From positions 62,001 to 126,000 of the forward strand of contig JADIIU010000010.1 of assembly GCA_027603945.1 (NCBI GenBank): DNA of 64,000 nucleotides, read 5' to 3'. This stretch comes from Terramyces sp. JEL0728 (Eukaryota; Chytridiomycota; Chytridiomycetes; Rhizophydiales; Terramycetaceae). The notes under the pieces are model-generated. The model made no database searches, was not told the origin of the DNA, and saw only the letters and a list, made by a program, of their open reading frames with translations. The translations under genes were made by a program, and so were the position numbers. This document shows, one piece after another, positions 21,938-35,771 of the stretch; the stretch's first letter is position 1, and every line of letters starts with the position of its first letter.

Positions 21938-24204
21938 ATGAGCTGTCCAAACGATTCAGATGTTCAGCACCAAGATATCAAAGTTTCAGAAATCAAAATG
22001 GAGGGAGTAGAAGACTGGATGATTGCAGAAGTTACAGGTCTGAACGGACAAATCTGTGCTTCACAACAAGTACTGGAAACTGTTCTCCAGAAATATACTC
22101 ATATCTCCAACAATATATTCAAAGGAGGAGCAAATGGAAAGATTGCTTCTGAATATATGATTTGTGATTGTAGATACGATATTTGTAACGATCAGCTAAT
22201 AATAGCAACTGACCATCCTGAAATGGCCTGCGGATCAAGAGCAGGCTGTATCAACAGAGAGTTGGCCATAGAGTGTCCGCCAGACGATTGTCCTTGTGGA
22301 AGCTTTTGCAATAACCGGCGATTTCAAGGCAAAAGTTACGCCTCGGTGCAAATATTCGAAACTGCAAATAAAGGACTTGGACTTCGGGCCCGTAAGAATG
22401 TAGAAAAGTACTTTGTTCTCACGTAGGAGTGCCTTTGTAATGGAGTATTGTGGAGAAGTAATTTCAATGAACATGTTTGAAAAAAGGACCCAAGAATATT
22501 CAAAGAACAGGGTACGGCATTTCTACTTTATGAGTTTGAAATCAAACGAGGTCGCTAATGCTAATATAGTACATAGATGCTTCAAAAAAAGGAAATGTGT
22601 CCAGATTTATGAATCACAGTTGCAATCCCAATTGCGCATTACAGAAATGGGTAGTAGGAAACCAAATCAGAATTGGGATATTCGCAATTAAGGATATACC
22701 AGTTGGCACAGAACTTACATTTGATTACCAATTTGAAGTGTATGGGTATTGATAATTGTTAATTCAGTGCTGCTGCGCAAAAATGTCATTGCGGAGAAGA
22801 AAATTGTGTGGGATATATTGGAAAAGGAAATAGTCTTACCGTTGTTTCCGAGGAAGATTTCTCAGATGACGATATAGACAACAAAAAAGTAATTGATTCT
22901 TACCCAAGGTTACTCAAATTGCTCCTGTTAAAGCTTTGGGCACCGTCGAGCAAGTCCAGGAGCTGGTTAAATACATTATGATTAATCTAACGGACCATCA
23001 CAAGGTCATCCGATCTATGAATAGGTTAATTGGGACAGATGTTGTTTTCCTGCGAAAATTTATTTATTATAGGGGGTTAATGTTGGTTGAAAGATGTTTG
23101 GACCAGCACATCAACTCCAAATCAAATACTGTAAGATATTACATTCTACAGGTTCTCAAGCTACTTCCAATTACTACAAAGAATGGAATTGTTAATATTG
23201 AACCACATGTTGAAAAGATGACCAATGAAGGGCAGTATGGAGGAGAAATTAGCCAACTTGCCAAACAGGTAATTCGATTTCACTGTAGATTATAGAAAGC
23301 TGGGCGAATTTGGAAATGGTTTACAAGATTCCAAAAAAGATCAAAGTCGAGGGAGATAGTAATCAAAAAGACAGTCCACTCAACGCTGAATCAGAAGTAC
23401 CAAAGAAAAGAGCCAGATCTCCTGGCCGGAATCGGCCTTCTCCCTACGGAGCTTATAGATCAGAAGACACATATTCCGAGTCAAGATATAGCACTGACAG
23501 AGACAAACGTTCATTCTTTGAACGCAAAAACATTGGAAATTATGAGGAGCACAAGATCACAATTTCCGATGCACATATACCCCATCTACGCTGGAACGTT
23601 GTTAATGTTAACCCGCCATCTTTGGTCGAAACAAGCAGTATTTCTCTATCAGCACAAACTGAAAACTCCTCGTTTGTCGATATACCTACAGCTACAGTTG
23701 AAGAAATGGTTGAAGCTGCGCAAGAAGAAATTAGAAGAAAGGAGGAAAGGGAGCTAAGGCTCAGGCAGGAAGCTGAAGAAACTCGCAAAAAAGCTGTTGC
23801 TGCCAAGAAACAAAAAATCCAAGAACACAAAGAAAAGCTGAAAGCAGTGTCGGAAACAAAACAGAAACAGAAAAAAAAGGATGAAAAGGTTGGTACCGAA
23901 ATTAGCACAGAGGAGCGTATCAATCTTAAATCCCAAGTAATCAAAGGTTGATGTAGATATCTGTGGTTGTTATCAAGACACTGTCCAGGCACAAGGACAG
24001 TATGGACTCTGAAACATTTAAAGAAAGAGCAAAAGCTGTAAGTCGACCCTAAATTAGATTACGAAAGCGCTGCTTGAAAAGGAATTAAGAAATCGAAGTG
24101 AACGGGGAACAAAACAAACAGTTTTGGATGAGAAATTCAACAAAGCGATAAAGAAATATACAATAGATTACTTGACTCGTCATGGAATCATTACTAATAA
24201 ATAA
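21938..24204 (+). CDS. SET2: histone H3K36 methyltransferase SET2
   Basis: Exons 21938-22407, 22427-22550, 22570-22745, 22768-22888, 22909-23268, 23289-23936, 23957-24037, 24058-24204 (introns 19, 19, 22, 20, 20, 20, 20 nt), 708 residues. AWS zinc-binding region ([11 protein letters not shown] through [13 protein letters not shown]), SET domain ([32 protein letters not shown]), and post-SET ([13 protein letters not shown]). Then comes a helical region, a coiled coil rich in Glu/Lys, and a C-terminal SRI domain ([18 protein letters not shown] ... YLTRHGI) that binds phosphorylated RNA polymerase II. It marks transcribed chromatin. It ends 23 bp from the convergent Arp4 gene. Confidence 0.96.
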
Positions 24205-24227
24205 TAATAAGTTACCACTTGAATTTA

Positions 24228-25573
24228 TTAATGAATTCGCTTTTCGACACCTACCCCCATTTCTTCATACTGGGCTTTAGAGATCCACAATTGGTGGAAA
24301 GAACTCATGGATGCCATTATTGAACCACCTATCCAAGGGCCAAATCTTCTTTCTGAAGATCCTCCTGCAGCTTGAACCTTTATACGGCCCTATTGTTAGA
24401 ATCAAATACCCCGGGAGACAATCTATGGAGCTCATTGTATACTCTATCAGCAAATCCAGGCAATAGGGTATTAGCTCCTGATAGAACAGCATTAGAGTGC
24501 AAGATTGGTTGCAATTCAACTTCACATGCGGCAACCGACTGGTTAATAAGTTGTGGGATAGGTAGAGGGATGGCATTTGGTGTTGGGTTAATTGTGAAGG
24601 AAGGCTGGAATAGAGCCTCTGTAAGTTTAAATCTGTCCAAGCTGTACAGATTGTTGAATCCAGAAGGGAATTCAAAGTTCTTTACCGGCTTCTTTCTTAA
24701 TTCACGCTCATTGAAAGCAGTTTCTGCAACTTGGCACACACTTTCTTTGAATTCGTGAACAATCCTCTACCATTAACAAAAATTACCCCCATAGAAAATT
24801 CACCAAAGCTCCTGGTAATTCCATCTAACGGTACTGTTTGGAATTGTGGAGGAGCGCCAGATGGCACGATCGCTTTCTGTCTAATCAAACATTGAGGAGT
24901 TAAATCAATACCCCCCATTTGGAAATATTGCCTAACTTGCTTTGAAACGAAATCACCACCAATAGGAGATCGCTGAATTGCTACGATTAAAGTCAATTAC
25001 CTTTCTTGACCACGTATCCATCAAGGACGGGTACGACGCTTGTGCTTGATGCGCCTGATTCGATCACCAATGCAGTCGATCTTCCAGCTGCAAACCTAAT
25101 ATTAAAAGGTATTACGAAGACAACACTGCCGATCTGCCCAAATAAAATCCAGGAACATTAAATTTTTCAAATGCCAATTCACATAGCTTTTCCCTATTCT
25201 CCTTGGAATCCCATGAAGGATCAGCAAACATAACTGGGTGTTCGCTAGATTGGGTGCGTAGTAATTTTTGATATGTATATTCCCACAATTGTTCGTAAAC
25301 TTCCCAGTTTTGAATTACACCTTCGTTGAATGGCGAAACTATTTCCAATCCTCTTTTTGGCCTGTATATTTCCGTTTCTCCTATAAATACTTTCTTGTCG
25401 GTTTCCATAGCATTGGGATCGTTGAGTTTCCCAACCACAGAAGGAAATACTGCTCTAGGGGTGTCTTCCCCAGCATAACCGACTTTGCTTGTACTAGATC
25501 CAAAATCAAATACCAGGGCCGACACTTCATCTAGCTATTACACTTGAACTTTACCACCGCCAAATTGCACCAT
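24228..25573 (-). CDS. ARP4: actin-related protein 4 (BAF53/ACTL6)
   Basis: Exons (minus) 25555-25573, 25116-25530, 25001-25095, 24787-24980, 24410-24766, 24228-24389 (introns 24, 20, 20, 20, 20 nt), 413 residues. The tiny first exon (19 nt) gives [18 protein letters not shown], the Arp4/ACTL6 start. Actin-fold elements follow ([56 protein letters not shown]). Arp4 is a nuclear subunit of NuA4, SWR1, INO80 and BAF-type complexes. It lies one gene away from Esa1, the NuA4 catalytic subunit. The 24-nt first intron is one of the two longest of the short class. Confidence 0.94.
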
Positions 25574-25622
25574 TTTAGATTTTGTTAAAAAATTGGCTAC
25601 CACAAACAAAATTTTAAATTAT

Positions 25623-26888
25623 TTATTGGGCTCCTCTTGATTTCTTTGGGAACGTTAATGGGATTACTAATTGTGCTTTTCTCCCAAATCCTTTTTCTCC
25701 TTTCTTGGCTTCAACTCTACATCCTAATTCCTTTGCTGCATTTCCAACACTAAATTTAGCCAATTCGCTTACGCATTTAAACCAATTTTAAGATCTGAGG
25801 AAAGCTGTGTGACGTCTACCATGTAATTGTTGATGATCAAGCATAGGCAAAGGACGTAGGATAGGATTTTGTCTTTGCCCTTGCCAGTGATCATGTATTT
25901 TGTAGCTTCACCCTCTCCTTTAACCTCCAAGAAGAAGCTTTGAAAGTGTTCAGAAATAACTGGAGAACAACCGTTCAGGAACCGCACGCTTAAATTCTCA
26001 TTGCAAGCTTGGGATTCTTTCAAAGTATAAAATCTCATCAAATATGCCAAATAGAGAACCTACAGTCAACTCTCTACTCACTCTTTTCAGGGCGACTTTG
26101 TCTGTCTTTGCCATCAAAATTTCTTCAATTTTTGTTTTAACGAATCCTCCGATATTCAGCGGTGCCAACTGATCATATACTTCCTGTAATAATCTGGACT
26201 TCCACAACGCTTTAATATCTATTGCTGCTGTCAATGATTGTGGTAGAATATCATCAATATTATAGACCTCTTCTGGTGAAATAGCCTTTGATTAAACAAA
26301 TATCACAGATAAATTGCATGGAGGGATGACTCTGTCTGCCATAGACAATTCCTCTGCAGAAAATTTCTCTGGCAAACCGGCAACGTGTTCTGAAATTGTG
26401 TCGTTAATCTTGTTTGCTACTTCTGCTAGTCCACCAACATTGATTTGGTTCATCTCGTATGCTTTGATGGCCTGTCTCTTTTTCTTTGTACCAAATGCCT
26501 GGCCAAGTTGATTTCTAGCTTCCATATTTTTATCTCCAATTGTCTTTGATTCTTGGCTTTTTAGTGCCTTGACAACACAGTCAACTCTAACTGAAGAAGC
26601 TTCGTGCAGCTCGATTTCCCCTGTTTTCTTGTTGACAATCCCTACTGCATATCTGAGATTATTCATATAATACCTGCAGAATGATTCCTCGGGTGGGATT
26701 CCAACATATTCCATTTTCCCTCTTTCTGCAACAACCAATCTGCGTTTCTTTCCAAAATTTCCATCTCCAATTTTATCATATACTTGGAATTCTAGACTAT
26801 CCGGCGATGGAGGCAATACTGGAAATGCAGCAAGGAAAGCTGGGGCTTTAGACTGTAAATTTTTGGTTTTGAGAGTGTGTTCAACCAT
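25623..26888 (-). CDS. RPA49: RNA polymerase I subunit A49
   Basis: Exons (minus) 26307-26888, 26082-26285, 25773-26059, 25623-25749 (introns 21, 22, 23 nt), 399 residues. N-terminal dimerisation domain (FPVLPPSPDSLEFQVYDK, FCRYYMNNLRYAVGIVNK), a linker with TKKKRQAIKAYEMNQI, and a C-terminal tandem winged-helix part (LYLAYLMRFYTLKES, VLCLCLIINNYMVDVTQL, AAKELGC). A49 forms the A49/A34.5 heterodimer of Pol I, related to TFIIF/TFIIE. The ORF could extend upstream in the same frame, but the ATG at 26888 fits the family start. The first intron begins GTGATA and ends AAAG, both unusual here. Confidence 0.92.
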
Positions 26889-26931
26889 AAAAAAACAAAA
26901 AAAATCAGGCAATTTCGAGGCGATATATTTA

Positions 26932-28418
<1,487 letters not shown>

Positions 28419-30076
28419 TTAATCCTTCAACAGGGTGTTTACAATACTGTTGACATTCATCCTTCTCAAATCCGTGTAGGTCTGGCCAGTTCCAACAAAC
28501 AAGATTGGCTTTCCGGTAATATACGTCATACTCAGCGCAGCTCCAACCTTGTCATCAATAGTATCGAATTTGGTTAAAATCAAGCCATCGATTTGCCGAG
28601 GGTTTGCTTGATAGCTGAAATCCTTCAAGCTTTGATTAAACTTTGTAAGTTGAGAGATTGATTGAGTTCCTACTAGGGCTTCGCCTACAAATATAATCTT
28701 GTGTGGATTGTTTTCCGTGACCAGCTAGCATTAGGTTTGGGTTACTTTTGCCAGTGCTCTCATCAACGGCTCATTATCTTGCATTCTTCCAGCAGTATCT
28801 ATTAAAACTACATCGAACCCCTCGTTCTTGGCTACAATTAACATAGAATACCATATTTGATTGCGTCCTTCGCGATACCAGCCGGATCTTTTCCGTATCC
28901 TTTGTCAAACAGTTCTAATCTTGACCCTTCTTCCAATGCCCGCAAGTTTCTCACATGAACCTTGAGTTGCTCCACTGCCCCACTTCTGAAAGTATCCCCA
29001 GCGGCAATAAGGACTGAAAGCTTGTTTTGTAGTAACCAAAAGCACACTTTTGATAAATTTGTGGATTTCCCAACACCGTTCACTCCAATAAAAGCAATAG
29101 AATACGGCTCCTTACTTTCTGCAATTTCATGAAGCATGTTGGTAGAAGTGATGGGGGTTAAAATTTTTGACAGCGCTACATTAACGTACCAGTACCAGTG
29201 GTCATTTCTTTCTTTATCAGCACGTCAATTGAAGATAATTTGGAAACAGAAGTTCCCACCAGTCCTTTTTCGACTGTATCGCACAGCTTTTGAGCGATAT
29301 CAGCTGCGACGTTCTTGTTAACCAAGTGCTCCTTCATTTTCAGCATCGGCTTCACCAAATCTTCTTCAGTCAATGGTTTTGATGTTAAATTGGAGAACAT
29401 GGAGAAAATAGAAGACTTGGCTGGTTCCAAACTTGGGACATCGAGTTCAAGAGCGTTCACAGTCCCATCTAGCGTAAATCTGCTCAAATGATACTGCAGT
29501 TGTAGTTTTGCACTTACCTGATTGGGTTTGTAATCCTTGTCCCAGTAACGATTTCGACACTTTTGCCGTGCTATCCTCTGAGCTGAAATCTAATTTGGCA
29601 TTGCTTGCAGTGCTGGCAGCTCCAGTTGCGTCCCAAGCACGAGCTTCCTTTCCACCCTTTTTAGACTGCCTTTCCTTCTTTTGAAACGGTTTTGGAGACT
29701 TTAATTCATTAGAACCCCTCAAAGTATTTTTGAATTTTTCAGACTCTTCAAATGCTTTTGGTTGCTTTACTACTTTGTTTTTTTCCATTCCCTTTAGAAT
29801 CGAGGTATATTCTGAATCAAAGTCTTCTCCAATTGTATATTTTAAGCTAATTGTATCCAGTAAATCGTCGACAAACGGTAATACGAACTGCTTGGAATGA
29901 ATCGCAACGAAAAGCAAATCGTTCTTCCTCTTGTATTTGAGAATATAGTTATCCGGTTCTTTTTCTTCTATAAACACTGTTTGGATGAGTGAATTGACAA
30001 CATCTTTTTTCAAAGTATCTTTTTTCCAGTGTATTATACCGCCTGGGTTTGATATAAGCACACAATCCAGCATCAT
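28419..30076 (-). CDS. SRP101: signal recognition particle receptor alpha subunit
   Basis: Exons (minus) 29518-30076, 29196-29468, 28852-29175, 28746-28831, 28419-28724 (introns 49, 20, 20, 21 nt), 515 residues. SRX domain at the N-terminus ([11 protein letters not shown]), a charged linker with RAWDATG, then the NG GTPase domain: [13 protein letters not shown] (P-loop), [52 protein letters not shown]. It docks ribosome-SRP complexes at the ER with the beta subunit. The first intron is 49 nt and contains an internal 24-nt GT...CAG that would be a perfect short intron but leads to a stop; only the 49-nt choice joins the frames. Confidence 0.95.
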
Positions 30077-30132
30077 CAAAAATGGACAAAAATTTCAAGT
30101 CACGAAGAACCAACTTTTATTGGGAAAGCAAA

Positions 30133-30975
30133 TCAGTTGGCCAAGATATGTTGCAACGCACTTCCGTACTTGTCAATGGTTTCCATTCCAGTTCCCCATG
30201 GGCCAGCACTGAGCATCGGATTGCCAAAAACACCTATTCCATGGCCAAACTGCCCCATATTTCCAAGGTGAGCTTGACCACTAGCAAATTGCCCCACAGT
30301 TCCAAATCCATCAACGACACGTCCAAAAGCTCCGAGGTGAGCTTGAGAAACCAAATCATGAGTCAATAAAGATTGGGCTTCTTCTGCCAATACTCTGTTT
30401 GCAGCATCTCTACGATAATCGTTGATACATGCCAATTGAATCTCACGGACAGGATCAACACTGGCCATGATACTGACAACATCATCCACCTTGTGGTTCA
30501 TCTTTTGTTCAGTTGCTACTGCCTTCAAAAGCCTAGCTGCCTTTTCATCTTTCATCCTGTCCGCTAGCACACTTTTGACAATTTCTGGTGCAGTTACAAG
30601 TCGGCCAGCAGCAATTGCCCGGACCACGTTATCAGCATTGCGAACTCCACGTAGATTGTTGGCAACCTGATAAACAATTTCACTGCGAATAATATCGTCG
30701 CGTCGAGCATCAAGCAGATGGGGGATCATTGGACCGCCAGAGCCATACAAGTTTGCATAAGGACCAAGATGTTGGTAAGATGAAATACCTGGGATAAGGT
30801 TGTTCATTGAAGCTTGCAAGAGTGGGTTTCCCAGTCCAGAAGGTTTTGCAAAATGATTCGGTGGGCAATGTGGCCAGACAGATAAAGGAGAGGTTCCCAG
30901 TGTTTGGATAGATTGAGTTGGGCCGTGGCCAGCAAGTTGTTGCAAGTACAAGTCAGAAAAGTAAGCTCCATGCAT
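30133..30975 (-). CDS. uncharacterised 280-residue protein
   Basis: Single-exon ORF from ATG at 30975. Starts MHGAYFSDLYLQQL. The first 90 residues are rich in Gly/Pro/His/Leu, residues about 90-215 form an alpha-helical block (RSEIVYQVANNLRG, AAGRLVTAPEIVKSVL, REIQLACINDYRRDAANRVL), and a Gly/Phe-rich tail follows (GQFASGQAHLGNMGQFGHG). No signal peptide, membrane segment or known domain is recognised. The helical middle suggests a real folded domain. It lies 57 bp beyond the start of SRP101 in the same direction. Confidence 0.65.
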   Translation of the reverse strand: MHGAYFSDLYLQQLAGHGPTQSIQTLGTSPLSVWPHCPPNHFAKPSGLGNPLLQASMNNLIPGISSYQHLGPYANLYGSGGPMIPHLLDARRDDIIRSEIVYQVANNLRGVRNADNVVRAIAAGRLVTAPEIVKSVLADRMKDEKAARLLKAVATEQKMNHKVDDVVSIMASVDPVREIQLACINDYRRDAANRVLAEEAQSLLTHDLVSQAHLGAFGRVVDGFGTVGQFASGQAHLGNMGQFGHGIGVFGNPMLSAGPWGTGMETIDKYGSALQHILAN

Positions 30976-31156
30976 TTAATAATCTCTCACTAGCTCTCTT
31001 ATTTATACCAAACGGTTTTCTCACACTTCAATCTGCGTCAGACATTGTGGGAAATTAATTGACACGGTGGTCGTATTAGAATGGACTGATCATACATTCT
31101 GATTGGTACAATGACTGCAGGATATATAACTATTTCCATATATTAAAATGTCAGAT

Positions 31157-32352
31157 TCAAATAGGACTTTGCACATACGCATTAACAAGAATTCCTTCTT
31201 CTATTCCGTTCAGAAATTCTACCTGTTCACTAGACGGTGCACGTACCTTTTGATTCTTTGTTATTCATGGTATACCTGCCCCAGCTCTCCCTTCAAATTA
31301 TTGATTTCTAATACACTATCCTCCCGATATCTCACAAATTGCTCCAGCAGTTAAATCCAAAATACCTTTAAACTAAAGAAATCATGTTGCAATTCCTTGA
31401 AAATTGAGAGCAGCTCCTGGTTATTCTGTGATATCGATCTGTTTAATTTTTCAAATTTAGCAATCTCTTCCTGCTGAGAAGTCACTACCATCTAGATTAA
31501 ATGCCGGCTACCTTGAGCATATTGACGTCCTTGGAAAGCTTCGAAACATTGGAATTTCCTTGTAGTTTAATTAACCGGCTTTGTCGTTCAACCGTGGACT
31601 TTAGTAAATCAATTTGAAACCGAGTGCCGTGCGTCTTCCTCTGTATATAACCGCGCCAGATTGCTTGAATTAAAAATGCAGCTTTGTTTGCTTTTTCGAT
31701 ATCAGGATAGTATCGCTTCCGTTTAAAGGTTGGCAGTCCGTTGTCAATCAACTTCTTGCGGCACAGGTAACCACGGAAAAGCGCTTGGATTTTGATGATT
31801 TGAGGTATCAATGCCTCCTGCTCCTCTTCAACGCGGTCGTTGATAAATTTTTTGATTTCCTTGACTTTCCTACCAAGATAGTCAACTTTGTCATTAATAT
31901 TCATTATATAATTTGTATGCAGTTGGTATTGCTCTAGATATTTGATTTCCAATTCTGGTAAAACAAGTAACTCCGAGGTGGTCATTATTTTCTTGAAACT
32001 ATCTTGCTCGCTTTCGACTTTGATCTTTTTTGCATCCCATGCTACCTTTTTGTATGATAATTTATCATAGTCCGATTTCACCAGCGGAGATGCCCTACCA
32101 GTAGATTTTTGCACCGGTGATGATCTAACTGATGGATGGTTCGAATTCGCCTGGCTTGTAGCTGGGTGATCAACTGTTTTTTCCCCTGTTTTTGGTTCGG
32201 AATAGTTTGTATTTTGAGATGGCGAGCGATCGTCAATCACACGAAGCCTAGTCTTGAATATTTCCTCATATGGCACCTATATTTAAGCGAATAGTCACAT
32301 CAGGTTGCTGTAGAATATTCTCAACAGTGTCTGTCCGTCTTTGAAATGCCAT
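31157..32352 (-). CDS. IQ-motif coiled-coil protein
   Basis: Exons (minus) 32299-32352, 31512-32276, 31366-31491, 31276-31341, 31157-31255 (introns 22, 20, 24, 20 nt), 369 residues. Two calmodulin-binding IQ motifs at about residues 178-192 (IIKIQALFRGYLCRK) and 218-233 (FLIQAIWRGYIQRK). A Ser/Pro/Lys-rich N-terminal region precedes them and coiled-coil helices follow (QQEEIAKFEKLNRSI, VLEINNLKGELGQ). This combination is common in centrosomal and flagellar proteins, but no specific orthologue is claimed. Its start codon is only 26 bp from the divergent eIF2B gamma start. Confidence 0.72.
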
Positions 32353-32378
32353 TTTGTGGTTGAAAAATTCTTGAAAAA

Positions 32379-33806
32379 ATGCTGTTTGAATCACCACAAA
32401 TATCCGAATTTCAGGTAAATTAAACTCATTCAGGCTGTCGTGCTATGTGGATACGGGAACAGGTATTCTTCTTTTTAATTTGAGAATGTATCCGTTGACA
32501 GAGGATTCAAACTTGCCAAAGGGGTTGCTCCCGATTGCTAATCATCCAATGATATATTATTCGCTCCAATGGCTGGAAAAAGCGAATATTAATGGTATTC
32601 GAATTTAATGCAGATGTTTTAATTGCAACATATCCCGATGCTAAAAGCAAAATCAGCGCCTATGTGCATGAAGGTATGAGGTATTTAACGGACAGTGTAC
32701 GAAACATCAATGAAAGTTCAAGTTGTTGAAGTTCCAGAAAATTGTGGATCAGCCGAAGCTCTACGAACGCTGAAGCCGTTAATCAAAATGGATTTTATGG
32801 TTCTAAGCTGTGACTTAATCACCGACGTACCTCCAAATGTGCTGATTAACAGCTTTAGAGTGCAAAATAGAACCATGTGTGCTTTACTGTATGATTCTGG
32901 AAATCTGGAAACTGGGGATAAGAAGAATGAAGATGTGGAATTCATTGGAATTCATGACAGAACTTCAACATTATTATTTATGGAATCTAAGGCCGATATT
33001 GGAGACGATGATCTGGATATCCGTTCATCCTTGATAAACAAGTACTTGCTCAATTGATGATAGATTCCAAGCTATTCATCTTCATTCGCAACTTAGAGAC
33101 GGGCATTTGTATTTATTCAAGAGATGGGTCTTGGAATTAGTTGTAAAGAATAGAAATGTCGTGAGCATCAAATCTGATTTGGTTCCTTTGCTTTTGGAAG
33201 CCCAACATCGCAAACTAGTTTACACCAGAGAAGGAATTGAAGCGTTGCAAGATGAACACAGCCAGGATATATTTGCAAAAGCTCGGCTGTTATCGCTTTC
33301 TGGAAATAGAGCACCAAGCAAAGTGTCCTGTACTGCTGTTTGTTATCTGCAGGGATTCACAGCGCGAGCAAACACTGTGTGGAGCTATTCTGAAATTAAT
33401 CGAACCCTTGCCAAAAATACACCATCTAACGTCCCACAAGCTACCGAAATATCACTAAAGACTCAAATTGGAAATGACAGTTTGATTGGAGAGAGCACAA
33501 GAATCGACGAGAGGTGCTCGGTGAAAAGATCTGTGATAGGCAACCACGTCAAAATCGGAAAGAATTGTAAAATTAACAATTCAGTCATTATGGATTATGT
33601 CAGCATCGAAGATGGGTAAATTCCATTTGAAACTAGTGTAAAATTAGATTCTTGCGTTGTTTGTCAAAGTGCAAAGATCCTGGCAAAGTCTGAACTTAAA
33701 GATTGTGAAGTCAGTGGCAAATTTGTTGTCGAGAAAGACAGTAAGTTTTAGCTAACTTGTAGCTCGTGCAAAGGGAGAGCATCTGGTAAAAAATATTGAT
33801 GAGTGA
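32379..33806 (+). CDS. GCD1: translation initiation factor eIF2B subunit gamma
   Basis: Exons 32379-32414, 32434-32462, 32485-32594, 32614-32673, 32696-33041, 33064-33615, 33637-33740, 33763-33806 (introns 19, 22, 19, 22, 22, 21, 22 nt), 426 residues. Nucleotidyltransferase-like domain (AVVLCGYGNRMYPLTEDS, KGLLPIANHPMIYYSLQWLE, DFMVLSCDLITDVPP) and a C-terminal left-handed beta-helix (LIGESTRIDERCSVKRSVIG, NNSVIMDYVSIEDG), then TRAKGEHLV. The usual GGxG of the nucleotidyltransferase signature reads GYGN. It is part of the eIF2 guanine-exchange factor. eIF2B beta is encoded 6.3 kb downstream. The second exon is 29 nt. Confidence 0.94.
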
Positions 33807-34010
33807 ACGAGAATAAAACTACATTCAGTTAACACACTTTAACGTTACACAGATCTAAGCATTGTTCCAAATCCACAGATATGTCTTTGGAGCGACAGAA
33901 ACTTACTGCCTGATCCTCATCTCAACTTGTTTCAAGCGGTTTGGGGCAACTAAAGCCACCTTAGTTCAAAAAGTCAAGAAACAAAAAAAAATTCCAACTG
34001 AAAAATTGAC

Positions 34011-35623
34011 ATGCTCTATCCATCAATTTTTGTAATCAGTATAGTCATCCTGCTTGTTTTTGGATTTTATGCGTTATACGCATACTACGCAGCAAAGGTA
34101 ACGATGAATTAATTCAGAACGCTGGTGGGATAAAAATGTCAACAGAATTCTTTTTGACAGCTAAAAATACTCAGCCTTGGTATAGAGTAGCTTATGGTTT
34201 CTATGCTACCTCAGTCGGCGCCGGTGTTATCTTTGCTGTGCCATCTTTCATCGTTCCCCAACAGTTTGGTGGTGGTTTGCTGGGTCTCATCACCTATCCA
34301 TTTTTTTCTGGCTTCCCAATCTTCCTTGTTGCCATTATGGGAAAATACATTAGACAAAGATTCCCTGAGGTCTTGTCCATTGGATCCTTTGCTAGATGGA
34401 GATTTGGAAGTGCTTTCCAAACCTGGGTCACTTTGAACGTATTGTTCAATCTCGGCATTGCTCTTGCTGTTGAATTCACTTCGATTGGTACCTTGTTCTC
34501 CAACTTCTTGGACGTACCAAACTGGATTCCGATTATGAATGTAGCTGTTGTCACTTTTGCTTATACTGCTTTGGGCGGGCTCTACATTTCTTTAATTACC
34601 GATCAAGTCCAGACGCTATTTATCTTTTTAATCTTGTGTGTGATGGGTGTCTTTGTTGCTGTCAATTTTAGAACTGGAGAGTTGGGTCCATTACCTGACT
34701 ACCTTGGTATTAATTATACTGGCGAAGCCTCATTCGCTACTCTTGGTATCGCATTAATCTCTTCCACAATGTTCTCTGATGCTGTTTGGCAAAGAGTTTG
34801 GTCTGCTAAAGACGACAGAGCGTTGAATCTCGGAGCTGCTGTTGGTGGTACCTTGGTCATTTTTGTTTCCTTCTTGTTTGGTTTTGGTGGGTTTATTGCT
34901 GCTTGGGCCGGATTAGTTACTGACCCCAACGTTGCGTTTTTGCAGCTATTGAAGGTGGGCGATGGAGACATTCCGTATGCTGTCCTACTGGTCGTATTTA
35001 TGTTGGCAGTTACTATGAACGAATCTGCTATTGACTCTTTCCAAATCGCAATTGGTGACACTTTGGTTTCGCTGTTTGAATCTTTTGGAGTCAAAATCAC
35101 CATCTTCCAAGTTCGAATCTTATTGGCGTTGTTGAACATTCCATTCGCGATTATTGGTTCTTACAACTTCAATATTGTATCTCTTTATTTGATTACAAAC
35201 ATCATGACTACCTGTGTTATGCTGCCTCTGGTGTTTGGTTTGATCCCTGCCTTCGACAGATATTACACTGGTGCGTCTGCTTTGTTTGGATCATTCTTTG
35301 CCCTCATCTGGGTGATGATCTATGGCGTCCTGCAACAGGTTTATCAGAACAATGGCGGCGTGTTCAATGGCTGGTCTGATATTTCAACCGGATTGTACAA
35401 CACTTTTTACCTGGTGTACGACTACCCTCCATTCGTAATTGGTCTTGGTGGTTCTTTGGTTGGTATGGCTATTTGGACAGGCGGCGAAGAAGTATACTAC
35501 CGGTATATTGCAAAGAAGGAAAGACCAATCCCTGCTCATTGGGAAACCCCAATAGAAGATGCCCAAACTGCCAACAGCTCTGAAATTGCTCCAGTAGCTG
35601 CAGTTGTTGAAAAGGAGCTATAA
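34011..35623 (+). CDS. sodium:solute symporter family transporter, Dur3/urea-transporter-like (copy 1)
   Basis: Exons 34011-34097 and 34118-35623 (20-nt intron), 530 residues. Many hydrophobic helices in the SSS layout: an N-terminal helix (VISIVILLVFGFYALYA), then FFLTAKNTQPW, GAGVIFAVPSF, YTALGGLYISLITDQVQ, FSDAVWQRVWSAKDD, TMNESAIDSFQIAIGDTL. Fungal relatives are usually annotated as urea (Dur3) or related symporters; with ureD in the window, urea is a reasonable substrate guess but not shown. A divergent duplicate follows directly on the same strand, with the intron at the equivalent place after the first helix. Confidence 0.85.
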
Positions 35624-35771
35624 ATCTAGGGAATAAATTATCCAAGACAGAAAGACTCTTACCTTTTCTTACTTTCTGCTCTTAGTCCAAGAAGAGGTTG
35701 TGATTGAGGTTCCTACCTGACCTATGGCTAAATTTTGTTTTTGAGACTTTCCTTTTACAATTTCTCTGTTT

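Noticed and set aside
24372..24758. Plus-strand 128-codon ORF
   Set aside because: Antisense shadow of conserved Arp4 coding sequence.
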